Assembly (NCBI GenBank): GCA_910579145.1
Contig: CAJTTQ010000025.1
Location: 8,087 to 32,322 of the forward strand
Length of the DNA stretch: 24,236 nucleotides
Direction: 5' to 3'
DNA from: an uncultured Eubacterium sp.
GTDB lineage: Bacteria; Bacillota; Clostridia; Lachnospirales; Lachnospiraceae
The translations under genes and the position numbers were made by a program. This document shows positions 1-8,441 of this stretch, piece after piece. Under the pieces are notes generated by a model. That model searched no databases. It was not told the DNA's origin and was given only the letters and a program-made list of their open reading frames with translations. How positions within the stretch are numbered: position 1 is the stretch's first letter; each line of letters opens with the position of its first letter.

Positions 1-1231
1 GAAAAAAATTAAGATTAAGTTATTACTCGTATTTGCGGTTTTGTGTTTGATACCGATAACAAGTGCTGTGGGAGTGGAGGCGAAAGCAGATCTGCCCGAA
101 CCTGTCATTGACTTGTCCGGAAATGAAATCAATGATAGTAATGCAGGCATATCAAAAAAGCATAACGTGGGTATACCTGATGAGGATATCATATCATCCC
201 TGATCAGGGATGAATCTAAGGAAAGTTCCGTTGAAAAAGAAGTCAGAAAAACGCCTGCTCCTTTTGAAAAGAATGATGATCTGTATATTCCGGCAACAAC
301 AAAACATGCATTAACGGAAGAAGAGGTTGATACTGGTTCAGGGGCGCCGGATGATGGGTTTGTGCCGGGGGAGATCATCATATGCTTTAAAGACGAGTAT
401 TCGCCTTCCAAGATCGCGAATTTAATACCAAATGAAAAGATAGTGAAAACGAAAGACATATACAAATCTGTATACGATTCTGCCAAGGAAAAAAATTCTG
501 CTGACTCATCGAAATTAGAATCTGTGAAAGAGGAAATAGGAAGATATTATGTAGTAACTCTTTCCGACAAATCCCAAAAAGGTCTTTTAAAGATCATTAA
601 GGTGTTAAACAAACTCCCGAACGTAAAATACGCGGAGCCCAATTATATATGTAAACCATGTGCGGTGCCAAATGATTATAATAATTATAAGCTTTGGAAT
701 ATGGACCGCATACAGATGCCTGAAACATGGGATACATATCCGGGAAAGAACATTAAGGTAGGGGGTTTGGATACCGGAATTGACGCTAACCATCCGGATC
801 TTAAGAACAATGTTGTAACATCCCTTGGCTGGAATTGTGAGCGTAAGAGCAATACCGATACAATGGATTATAATAGTCATGGAACACATGTTGCAGGGAC
901 GATCGGTGCAGAAGGGAATAATTCAATCGGAGTTGTAGGCGTTAATCCATTGGCAAAACTGGTTCCGATAAAAATATGTTATAGCAACACCAACGAAGGT
1001 TCAAGTGCAGAATTAATGGCTGAGGGAATACTGCATGCCACAAAAAATAAGATACCTGTTTGCAACATGAGTTATACTACACCGGACAGTAATGTTTTCC
1101 GCGATGCTGTAAAAAAATATGGTCAAAATGGAGGTACGTTTATAGTAGCAGCCGGCAATGAGGGCGAATGTATTGATGATATGCCGGAGTATAAGTCTTT
1201 AGCAGAACTAGATAATGTTATCACTAGATAA
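1..1231 (+). pseudogene. S8 subtilisin-like protease, N-terminal part (frameshifted; 5' end just outside window)
   Basis: The frame is open from the first complete codon (base 2), and base 1 is a G, so the ATG probably begins two bases before the window. The encoded start is KKIKIKLLLVFAVLCLIPI, ending near AKA: a secretion signal. The TTG at base 41 lies inside this signal and is not a credible start. A propeptide of the fervidolysin type follows (FVPGEIIICFKDE to VKYAEPNY, about bases 358-645). The subtilisin fold then supplies the catalytic Asp (DTGID, base 770), the catalytic His (first His of HGTHVAGT, base 878) and the oxyanion Asn (AAGNEG). The frame ends at TAA 1229-1231 directly after a 16-bp tandem duplication. 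The catalytic Ser is in the next frame, so this piece alone cannot be an active protease. Joined without the duplicate it would give about 1068 residues. Fold and triad are clear; that the gene is broken is direct reading, but loss of function is inferred. Confidence 0.85.
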
Positions 1232-1239
1232 TGTTATCA
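1207..1239 (+). repeat. 16-bp perfect tandem duplication causing a frameshift
   Basis: The unit CTAGATAATGTTATCA occurs twice head to tail (1208-1223 and 1224-1239), preceded by one further matching A. Sixteen is not a multiple of three. Deleting one copy makes the frame run AELDNVIIVTASDD, which is the usual conserved strand of S8 proteases following the AAGNEG segment. The duplication is therefore the single lesion that splits the protease gene. Confidence 0.95.
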
Positions 1240-3221
1240 TAGTTACAGCTTCAGATGATAATGATGATAATTCTAGCTGGAATTATGGGAATCTTGTGCA
1301 TGTGGCGGCACCAGGTAAAGGTATATGGAGTACTGTTCCAACTTCAATAGATGCCAGCGGATATAAATCAGGTGATGGATCATCCATGGCAGCGCCGCAT
1401 GTAACCGGAGTGGTATCTCTTATGAAGGGCATAAATCCTGATATGACCCCGTATGAGATGAGGCAGGTGATAATCAATTGTTCAGATGCTGTTCCACAAC
1501 TTCAAGGGCAGGTATCATCAGGTGGACGGCTGGATGCAAAAAGAAGTCTGGGTACTTATCTGCGCGTCACTCCCAACGCTAATGAAACGATGGCAGCCGC
1601 CATAAAAAGATGTCTGGGTTCAAAATCTGCTTCTGATATAAAAATGATGGGACTTACAGGATCAAATAGAATGGCGGATGGCAGCAGTTCAAGAGATTCA
1701 GCGAGCGCCGTACTGCCAAATCTCCAGTATGTGGATGTTTCAAATTATAAAAATGACCTGAAAAAATATTCATTTTATGGATGCAAAAATCTTACAACAG
1801 TTGTTCTCCCTGAGGATGGTGTGAAACTGCCGGCATACTGCTTTATGAACTGTACGAAACTCAGTATGGTACATAGGATGAATAATGACAGCAGGAAAAT
1901 GAATGAGGCGGATCTATCGGGACTGGCAGGCCGGTCCACAGGAGGGTTTGCGGCACAGACACAGTGTTTTTGGGGGTGTACCGCTTTAAAAACGGTAAGA
2001 ATGCCAAATTCAAAAGATCTCAGGTTTTCAAATAATGTATTCGACGGCTGTACTAATCTGGATACTGTGTATATAGATACCCAGACACCGGTTACAGGAG
2101 AGGCTGACCTAACCGGGATAACAGAACTGACCCCGTGTATGTTCAGGGGAACGGGGATATCTGCTGTAAAACTTGCGAAAGATGTCAGTGTCGGACGGGA
2201 AGCTTTTGAAAATTGTGCTAAATTAGTACGAATTCAGGTGCATCCGCAGCAGATCGATCAGATCAGTGTGTATGATAATTCCTTTTACAATGTGAACCAA
2301 CAATGTAAAGCTTATATGAACCAGGCTTTCCGCAGATCATCCTACAAATTTCACAGATCGGCAACGGAAGAGATTCCTAAAGTGGTCAATTCATTACTTG
2401 TCTGGCCTGTCGAAAACGAAAAAATATATGAAACGATCAATTATTATCTAGAGGAAGAAACTTTAAGTGCACACCTGATAAATTATCTTGTGATATCAGG
2501 CAGTGCTAATATGGGAGACTCAGGCAGTACTGGATCGGCGAGAATATTGAGCAACCTTAAAGTTGTTGACATGTCTTCGTATACGGGCAGCCTTGGAACA
2601 TATGCTTTTCGCAATTGTGTAAACCTGGAAACGGTTATCAGGAGTCCCGGACTCTCGAATATTCCGGCGCATTGTTTTATGAACTGCAGAAAACTGACCA
2701 CGATCATGGAAGGCAATAAATCCCCCCAAATCTGGAATGAAATAGACCTGACGGATCTTACTGGAGGTTTGGCGGTTGATACACAGGCATTTGACGGTTG
2801 TACAAAATTAACAACTGTAAAACTGCCCTCGACATCAATTGGGGTTTCTAATTCATTTTCAAATTGTTCAAGTTTGTCCACTGTATATAAGGATGGAGGC
2901 AAAAAGAGAGAAGGAACCTTTGATCTGACAGGTGTTTCGACATTCTGGCCGGGCTGGGGACATAATTTCGAAAATACAGCTGTAAGAGAAGTCAAATTAC
3001 CTAAAGGAGTAGAGTTTTCGGAATATTGTTTTAATGATTGCACTAAAATTGTTAGAATATTCTTTGATCCAAATCAGATTGATATAATTGGTATCGGTTC
3101 GCATGCTTTTTATGGTGTTGATAAAAATTGCAAAGCATATATGAATGCAATTTTGGAAGAAAATCAGGATTTCAAAATTAAACGAAGTGATACCAGGTAT
3201 ATTCATAGATTCTCCTATTAG
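1215..3221 (+). pseudogene. S8 subtilisin-like protease, C-terminal part with BspA-like leucine-rich repeats
   Basis: This is the continuation of the protease in the +1-shifted frame. It begins at an ATG created within the duplicated sequence, without any ribosome site in front, and overlaps the upstream fragment by 17 bases. It holds the catalytic serine in GDGSSMAAPHVTG (Ser codon 1383-1385). After the protease domain come two copies of a module of about 230 residues (about bases 1720-2330 and 2550-3160). Each starts as LxNLxxVDxSxY and carries LRR_5/BspA-type repeats (GCxNLxTVxLP, CFMNCxKL, AFxGCTxLxTV) and ends in CKAYMNxxxxx. Such repeats occur in cell-surface or secreted adhesion-type proteins of gut Firmicutes and Bacteroidetes. 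No sortase motif or membrane anchor is visible at the C-terminus, so the ancestral protein was probably released. Without its signal peptide and Asp/His half this fragment is unlikely to work unless slippage restores the frame. Confidence 0.85.
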
Positions 3222-3332
3222 TGTTTGGGTTATATGTAATGGATTCATATATAATAGTGTTGGGATCAAAATGCCTTTTGGCCCCGACGTCATATAATAG
3301 TATGATATTAAAATCAATTCGGAGGTGACGAT

Positions 3333-4982
3333 ATGAAGAAAAACATATTTGCAGTTACGGCATTTGTTACAGTGACAGCCATGGTATTCACCATATGCGT
3401 GGATACGGAGGCAAAGGTACGGATGAGCAGGAAAAAACTTACCATGGAAGTGTCAAAGACACATACTTTAAAGATAAAAGGAGTTAAAGGGAAAAAAATT
3501 ATCTGGAAATCCTCTAAACCGGGAGTTGCTAAAGTAAATAAAAAGGGTAAGGTCACCGCATTGAGGAAAGGAAAGGCAACCATAACAGCAAAGGCAGGAA
3601 AGAAGTTATACAAATGTGTTGTGACGGTAAAAGATAAGAGAAATAAGGGAGGGTTGAACATGGCGACGCCTGGACCAGATGAACCGGCGGTGATACAGGA
3701 TAATCCGGCAGCCACGGCAGGTCAGTTTGCTGCCGGATCGCAGGAGCCAACACCAGCATCTTCTGAATCGACGCCTGTGCCGACGCCGGATAACTCGGGC
3801 AGTGGAAATACTTATCCTTGTGTTACAGAATATGCTGCCCTCATGGATTGCCGCATATCGTATATTGATGAGGAGGGGTTTGATATATCGGATGCGGACG
3901 GTGAGGTTATACGCGATTTTTTTTGGCCAGAAGATAATAAAGATATTGTTTATGATGGTATACTAACCGGAGCAGGAGAAGAACCATTTAACAGTTCTAA
4001 CCACTTTTTGTGGTATGCTGCAAGTGGAGAAAATATGAATTGTTCAGATATCCGAATTGGGGATATTGTGGATGTAGTTTATGGATACACGGCGTCGCAG
4101 ATAGAGATACCTCTGGAGAATCGTCCCTGTTTCTGTGCGGCTATCAATGTTCATAAGAGGCAAGGATCACCGAAGCCTGAACCGACACCGGATAACTCTG
4201 GTAGTGAAATTACTTATCCCAGTGATACAGAATATGCTGCCCTCATGGATTGCCACATATCGTATATAGATAGGAAGGGGTGGTTTGAGATATCGGATGC
4301 GGACGGAGAGGTTATACGCGGTTTTTATTGGCCGAAAGAAAAAGATATTGTTTATAATGGTATATTAACCGGGGGAGGGGAAGTGCCCTTCAACAGTTCT
4401 AACAAATTTTATTCATATAATGCAATTGGAGAAAATATGAATTGTTCAGATATCAGGATTGGGGATATGGTGGATGTGGTTTATGGTTACTATTATAAAG
4501 ATGCGGATATACCCCTGAAGAAGCGCTCCTGTATCTGTGTGGCTATCAATGTTCATGATCGGCAGGGATTACAGCTGCCGAATAACTTTAGTGATGAACT
4601 TTGTGGTCCCTGTGTTATGGAATATGCTGCATACATGGACTGCCGCATATCGGATATAGAGGGGGGGATGATTGAGCTATCTGATACGGATGGTAAGGTT
4701 ATATGTCGTTTTGGCGGATCTGGTTGGGTGGCAGCCATGCCAAAGTACTTTCTTTGCGATCAGTTGGAAGTTGTTTATGACGGCATACTAACCGATGGTA
4801 GTGGAAAGCCATTCAACAGTTCTAACAAACTTGGCACGTATGAAGCAAAAGGAGAAAATATGGATTATTCAGATATCCGGATCGGGGATATTGTGGATGT
4901 AGTTTATGGCTACAGTTTGGAGCACCCGCAGGTAGAGAAGCGCAAGTATGAATGTTATGCTATCAATGTTCATAAGCGGTAA
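3333..4982 (+). CDS. Secreted Big_2-domain protein with three copies of an unrecognised domain
   Basis: 549 residues, starting at ATG after a clear GGAGGTGA ribosome site. Residues 1-27 form a signal peptide (KK, hydrophobic core, cleavage near TEAKV). Residues about 30-100 are a bacterial Ig-like Big_2 domain (IIWKSSKPGVAKVNKKGKV, ALRKGKATITA). A Pro/Thr/Ser-rich linker with TPVPTPDNSGSG runs to about 160. Three tandem domains of about 110 residues follow. Their shared skeleton is EYAAxMDCxIS, then (I/L)SDxDGxVIxxF, VYDGILTxxGxxPFNSSN, GENMxxSDIRIGDxVDVVYGY and finally (A/V)INVH. Each has a Cys in MDC and another near xxCxAINVH, so a disulfide per domain is possible. I do not recognise this domain. 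By analogy with other Big_2 proteins it is probably extracellular and binding rather than enzymatic; that is inference. A TATAAT sits at 3293-3298 without a convincing -35. Confidence 0.85.
   Translation: MKKNIFAVTAFVTVTAMVFTICVDTEAKVRMSRKKLTMEVSKTHTLKIKGVKGKKIIWKSSKPGVAKVNKKGKVTALRKGKATITAKAGKKLYKCVVTVKDKRNKGGLNMATPGPDEPAVIQDNPAATAGQFAAGSQEPTPASSESTPVPTPDNSGSGNTYPCVTEYAALMDCRISYIDEEGFDISDADGEVIRDFFWPEDNKDIVYDGILTGAGEEPFNSSNHFLWYAASGENMNCSDIRIGDIVDVVYGYTASQIEIPLENRPCFCAAINVHKRQGSPKPEPTPDNSGSEITYPSDTEYAALMDCHISYIDRKGWFEISDADGEVIRGFYWPKEKDIVYNGILTGGGEVPFNSSNKFYSYNAIGENMNCSDIRIGDMVDVVYGYYYKDADIPLKKRSCICVAINVHDRQGLQLPNNFSDELCGPCVMEYAAYMDCRISDIEGGMIELSDTDGKVICRFGGSGWVAAMPKYFLCDQLEVVYDGILTDGSGKPFNSSNKLGTYEAKGENMDYSDIRIGDIVDVVYGYSLEHPQVEKRKYECYAINVHKR
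3786..4982 (+). repeat. Three direct repeats of about 390-405 bp inside the Big_2 protein gene
   Basis: Units run about 3786-4187, 4188-4577 and 4578-4982, each starting near a CCGAATAACT or CCGGATAACT sequence. Units 1 and 2 are nearly identical over long stretches (for example GAATATGCTGCCCTCATGG), while unit 3 is more diverged. This suggests one old and one recent in-frame duplication, and makes the segment prone to recombination. Confidence 0.85.
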
Positions 4983-5107
4983 GGAGCCGGACAGAAATTT
5001 CAAAGCATTCATCCAAGATGGCAGAACTTATGATTAAAGTTTTGGGTTAAATCATTTGTCTATAAAAATGAGAAAACTCGGGATACAATAGTATATTGAA
5101 AGAAGTT

Positions 5108-5156
5108 GAATCTCTGAACCGCGTTGCAGCGCAGTTTGGGGATTCTTCTTTTATTT
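5108..5156 (+). terminator. Rho-independent terminator after the Big_2 protein gene
   Basis: GAATCTCTGAAC (5108-5119) pairs with GTTTGGGGATTC (5134-5145), a 12-bp stem with three G-U pairs; the loop can form a smaller CGC/GCG hairpin. A T-rich run TTCTTTTATTT follows. It lies 125 bases after the stop of the Big_2 gene. Bases 4983-5107 show nothing else I can name. Confidence 0.65.
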
Positions 5157-5173
5157 CGTAAAAAATGAAAAAC

Positions 5174-5211
5174 ATGTCAAAATTGACATAAAAGTTGTTA
5201 TTTTTTACATT
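5174..5211 (+). promoter_or_regulatory. Sigma-A promoter with overlapping palindromic operator
   Basis: A consensus -35 TTGACA (5183-5188), a 17-bp spacer and a -10-like TACATT (5206-5211) precede the M23 peptidase gene. The -35 is the right arm of the perfect inverted repeat ATGTCAA-AA-TTGACAT (5174-5189), a good shape for a dimeric repressor. A second start could be the extended -10 TGCTACAAT at 5234-5242, which lacks a clear -35. Confidence 0.55.
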
Positions 5212-5286
5212 TTCCTAAATTGAAAAGAAATCTTGCTACAATGAATCTAACATACAAAAAGCAAAAAGAAAGGAACGGTGGTTATT

Positions 5287-8169
5287 ATGAAAAAAAGTAT
5301 TACAGCATTTTTAGTCATTGGATTACTTGCTGGAATCATACCTGACACAGGTGTTTCAGCAAAAGTGAATCATGTTAAGCTGGCAAAGAGATCAGCCGTA
5401 TTATCCGTTATGGAAGACGAAGATGGTAAGACATATGAAACGACCCAGATCAGAATAAAGAAAATGACGGGCGTTAAAATCATAAAGACATCCTATCTTT
5501 CAAAAAACAAAAAAATAGCGGCAGTTTCAGCAAAAGGAAAAGTAAAGGCCAGGCAGCAGGGAAACACCCGTATCACGGTAACAGTAAAATATAAATGCCA
5601 ATCACAGCGTTTTGTGAAAAAACTCTCGTTTGCAGTAAAGGTAGTGGAAACGCAGGATTTCGATGAAGCAGAAGATTCTGATTTTGAAGATTACATGCCT
5701 GAGCCATCGGAAGAAGAACCGGTAAAAATACCAAATGATTCCAGGATTACGAAACCAGATACCGATTTAACGATTACCCCGACGAAAACACCGACACAAA
5801 AACCAGTTGTAAAGCCGGTAGAACGACCGACTGCGAAACCGGAAGACCGACCAAGCATGAATACGACGCTTAAACCAACTGCGAAACCGACCATTAAGCC
5901 AACGATAAAACCGACGGTAAAGCCAAGTGAGAAACCGACTGTCAAGCCAACGGTAAAATCAACTATGAAGCCGGCCGTCAAACCAACGATAAAGCCAACC
6001 GTGAAGCCGACCGTCAAACCTACCCCAAAACCGACGGTAAAGCCAGTCGTTGCCAAGCCGGTATCAAAACCGACCGCAACTCCCGTCCCATACACACGAA
6101 TCGCCAATGGGACATACAAGTTCAGCACAAAATTAAAATCGAACATGCTGCTCGAAGTCTCTGGAAACAGCACGAAAGACAACACAAACATTCAAATCTA
6201 TCAAAGCAACGAAACAACCGCCCAGCGTTTTACCATAACACACATAAATGCAGGATGGTATAAAATCTGCAGCGCAACCTCGGGAAAAGCACTCGACGTA
6301 ACCGGAGCAGAAAAGAAACCGGGAGCCAATGTCCAGCTCTACACCTACAACGGCACAGACGCCCAATTGTGGCGCTTCCAATCGGCCGAAAGCGGATACG
6401 TATATATCCAAAACAAACTCGGTTACTATTTAGATGTGGACGGCGCCAAAACCGCGAACAATACAAACGTCCTCGTATACAAGAAAAATGGGACCGACGC
6501 GCAAAAATGGAAACCGATCCAGCTGATCTATCCCACATCCATCAGCATAGGCAAATCAGCAGTAACATTAAAAAAGATCGGCGAAACAAAAAAATTATCT
6601 GTGTCATTCACCCCTTCCAATACGACGCAGAAAGGCATTACCTGGACTTCATCCGACCTAAATGTGGCCACGGTAACAAACGGTACAGTCAAAGCCGTCG
6701 GAAGCGGGTCGGCCACAATCACAGCAAAAACGGAGAACGGAAAAACAGCGATCCAAAAAATAACGGTAAACGACGGCTGCGCCGCAATCTCCAAAGGCTA
6801 CTACTGTTTTAACACAAAAGCCGGCAGTCAATTCATGCTGGATGTGTCCGGAAACGCGACAAGCGACGGAAGCAACATCCAGATTTTTCAAAACAACGGC
6901 AGCGCCGCTCAAAAATTCTACGTCGAACCTGTTGGAAATGGCTGGTATATCATTTCCAACACAGTACCCAAAAAGTGCCTCGATGTACAGGGCGCATCTG
7001 CCAAAAGCGGAACTAACGTTCAACTTTACCGATACAACGGTTCCGATGCGCAAAAATGGCGTTTCTATTCAACAGGCGGCGGTTACTACACCATTATGAA
7101 CAAAATTGGCTGTTATCTGGACGTCACCGGCGGCAGCGCCAAAAATAATACTAACGTACAGGTCCATACGTACAACGGAACTAACGCCCAGCAGTGGAAA
7201 CTGATCAGCACCAGACAGGACTATACGAACATAGCAGACGGCGCGTATTGCATCAAATCACAAGTTGGCGGAAATATGACATTGGATGTAACTGGAAATG
7301 GAACAGCAGATGGAACAAACATTCAGATCTACCAAAGCAATAACAGCATCGCTCAGAAATATAAAATTCAAAGCACTGGCGACGGCTGGTTTAAGATTAC
7401 AAGTCCATCTTCCGGGAAGTGTCTCGATGTACAGGGAGGATCTTCGAAGAGTGGAACAAATGTGCAACTCTACGGCTATAACGGCAGCGACGCGCAAAAA
7501 TGGCGCTTTTATCCTGAGGGAGACTGCTTTACCATAAAAAATAAACTTGGCTGCTATCTGGATGTGGACGGAGGAAAAAATAAAAACGGGACAAACGTAT
7601 TAGTATACACAAAAAATGGTACTAACGCCCAAAAATGGAAAGTAACAGAAACAACATTGCCTGCAGTAAGTACACCAGCGGCTCCAAACGATCAGACGCT
7701 GGCGGCACCGGTTCCGGCAGGCTGTAAATTCAGCAAAAAGACAGATGACGGCGGCTGGTATGGCTACCATGACATAAACCGGGGCGTTGCCCAAGGAACC
7801 CCTGTGTATGCGATTGCCGATGGAACCGTAACGTTTAGACAGGCATACACATGGTACAATAATAGCGTTCAAAAGCTGACCAGCTATGGAAATTACATCG
7901 AATTTCAGTCATCAAACAAAGTTTATAAAGCGAAATATTGTCATCTAAACGCTTTTGCCGGGGTTTCGTTAAGGATCAGCAGTACCAGTACGATGCCCGT
8001 GGGAGGCCGTAGCGGTACGCATGACCTGGGCTCTAGAACAGTGAAAAAGGGAGAGATCATCGGGTACATAGGAACAACCGGACATTCGACTGGCACGCAT
8101 CTTCATTTTGAACTATATAAGAATGGGACGCGGGTTGATCCGACATCTGTTTTTAAAGGGTTGTGCTGA
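5287..8169 (+). CDS. Secreted M23 (LytM-type) peptidase with three ricin-type lectin domains and Big_2 domains
   Basis: About 960 residues. ATG 5287 is preferred to the in-frame GTG at 5278 because it gives MKKSITAFLVIGLLAG, a signal peptide, with GGTGG placed five bases upstream. Order: signal (1-27); Ig-like segment (about 35-125); acidic stretch; Lys-Pro-Thr linker (about 155-265); ricin-type trefoil 1 (271-413; AQRF, AQLW, AQKW); Big_2 (414-496); trefoil 2 (501-638; AQKF, AQKW, AQQW); trefoil 3 (646-788; AQKY, AQKW, AQKW); C-terminal M23 domain (about 811-958). The M23 domain shows GTPVYAIADG, GNYIEF, YCHL and the zinc/catalytic motif GTHLHFEL. M23 enzymes cleave peptide cross-links of peptidoglycan and the trefoils probably bind glycans. 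The usual HxxxD zinc motif is not seen; the nearest sequence is GYHDIN, with His next to Asp. Probably exported to the cell wall. Confidence 0.9.
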   Translation: MKKSITAFLVIGLLAGIIPDTGVSAKVNHVKLAKRSAVLSVMEDEDGKTYETTQIRIKKMTGVKIIKTSYLSKNKKIAAVSAKGKVKARQQGNTRITVTVKYKCQSQRFVKKLSFAVKVVETQDFDEAEDSDFEDYMPEPSEEEPVKIPNDSRITKPDTDLTITPTKTPTQKPVVKPVERPTAKPEDRPSMNTTLKPTAKPTIKPTIKPTVKPSEKPTVKPTVKSTMKPAVKPTIKPTVKPTVKPTPKPTVKPVVAKPVSKPTATPVPYTRIANGTYKFSTKLKSNMLLEVSGNSTKDNTNIQIYQSNETTAQRFTITHINAGWYKICSATSGKALDVTGAEKKPGANVQLYTYNGTDAQLWRFQSAESGYVYIQNKLGYYLDVDGAKTANNTNVLVYKKNGTDAQKWKPIQLIYPTSISIGKSAVTLKKIGETKKLSVSFTPSNTTQKGITWTSSDLNVATVTNGTVKAVGSGSATITAKTENGKTAIQKITVNDGCAAISKGYYCFNTKAGSQFMLDVSGNATSDGSNIQIFQNNGSAAQKFYVEPVGNGWYIISNTVPKKCLDVQGASAKSGTNVQLYRYNGSDAQKWRFYSTGGGYYTIMNKIGCYLDVTGGSAKNNTNVQVHTYNGTNAQQWKLISTRQDYTNIADGAYCIKSQVGGNMTLDVTGNGTADGTNIQIYQSNNSIAQKYKIQSTGDGWFKITSPSSGKCLDVQGGSSKSGTNVQLYGYNGSDAQKWRFYPEGDCFTIKNKLGCYLDVDGGKNKNGTNVLVYTKNGTNAQKWKVTETTLPAVSTPAAPNDQTLAAPVPAGCKFSKKTDDGGWYGYHDINRGVAQGTPVYAIADGTVTFRQAYTWYNNSVQKLTSYGNYIEFQSSNKVYKAKYCHLNAFAGVSLRISSTSTMPVGGRSGTHDLGSRTVKKGEIIGYIGTTGHSTGTHLHFELYKNGTRVDPTSVFKGLC
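5780..6079 (+). repeat. Low-complexity Lys-Pro-Thr linker repeats
   Basis: The segment encodes about 25 imperfect copies of KPT or KPTVKPT-type units, with underlying repeats of about 12-15 bp built from AAGCCAACGGTAAAACC-like words. It links the N-terminal domain of the M23 protein to its lectin domains. Such tracts change length easily. Confidence 0.85.
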
Positions 8170-8401
8170 ATCTCTGAATGATAAAGAAAGGTTATATTCC
8201 GCAGTGGGATCAGGCCAGGACATCATATGTTACTATGACGCAAAAAATAATCTGATCGTGACATATGTGGAACAGCATGACGATTCGGTAGGCGGAAGTG
8301 AGGTGCACATACGCGACGGAGTGATCGCACAAAACTGTAATTACAATGACCATGCCCCGCTTATGGCGTCAAACGGTGCAGTACCTCGGAATTCTTATTG
8401 A
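8170..8401 (+). pseudogene. Orphan reading frame, possible remnant of a small gene
   Basis: Directly after the M23 stop, an open frame encodes ESLNDKERLYSAVG, then IICYYDAKNNLIVTYVEQ, then EVHIRDGVIAQNCNYNDHA and ends AVPRNSY (TGA 8399-8401). The composition looks protein-like rather than random. The frame is +1 relative to the M23 gene and reaches back into it, where it makes no sense. A GTG at 8204 with AAAGG 12 bases upstream would give 65 residues; no ATG lies early in the frame. I do not recognise it. It may be a small protein, or the C-terminal scrap of a decayed gene. Confidence 0.35.
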
Positions 8402-8441
8402 CAAAACATAAAATATTTAAAGAAAGGAAAAGGTGATAACG

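Noticed and set aside
41..43. TTG as start of the S8 protease.
   Set aside because: It lies within the hydrophobic core of a signal peptide whose Lys-rich start is encoded from base 2.
5056..5089. Promoter TTGTCT ... TACAAT before the M23 gene.
   Set aside because: The spacer is 22 bases and a terminator follows at 5108-5156, so it could not serve the gene. The TTGACA promoter at 5183 is better.
5780..6079. CRISPR-like array because of regular short repeats.
   Set aside because: The repeats are coding, imperfect, 12-15 bp long and without spacers; they encode a Lys-Pro-Thr linker.
5691..6191. Antisense frame of 166 codons opposite the Lys-Pro-Thr linker.
   Set aside because: It encodes only VGFTVGF-type repeats, the mirror of the KPT tract, and has no start signals.
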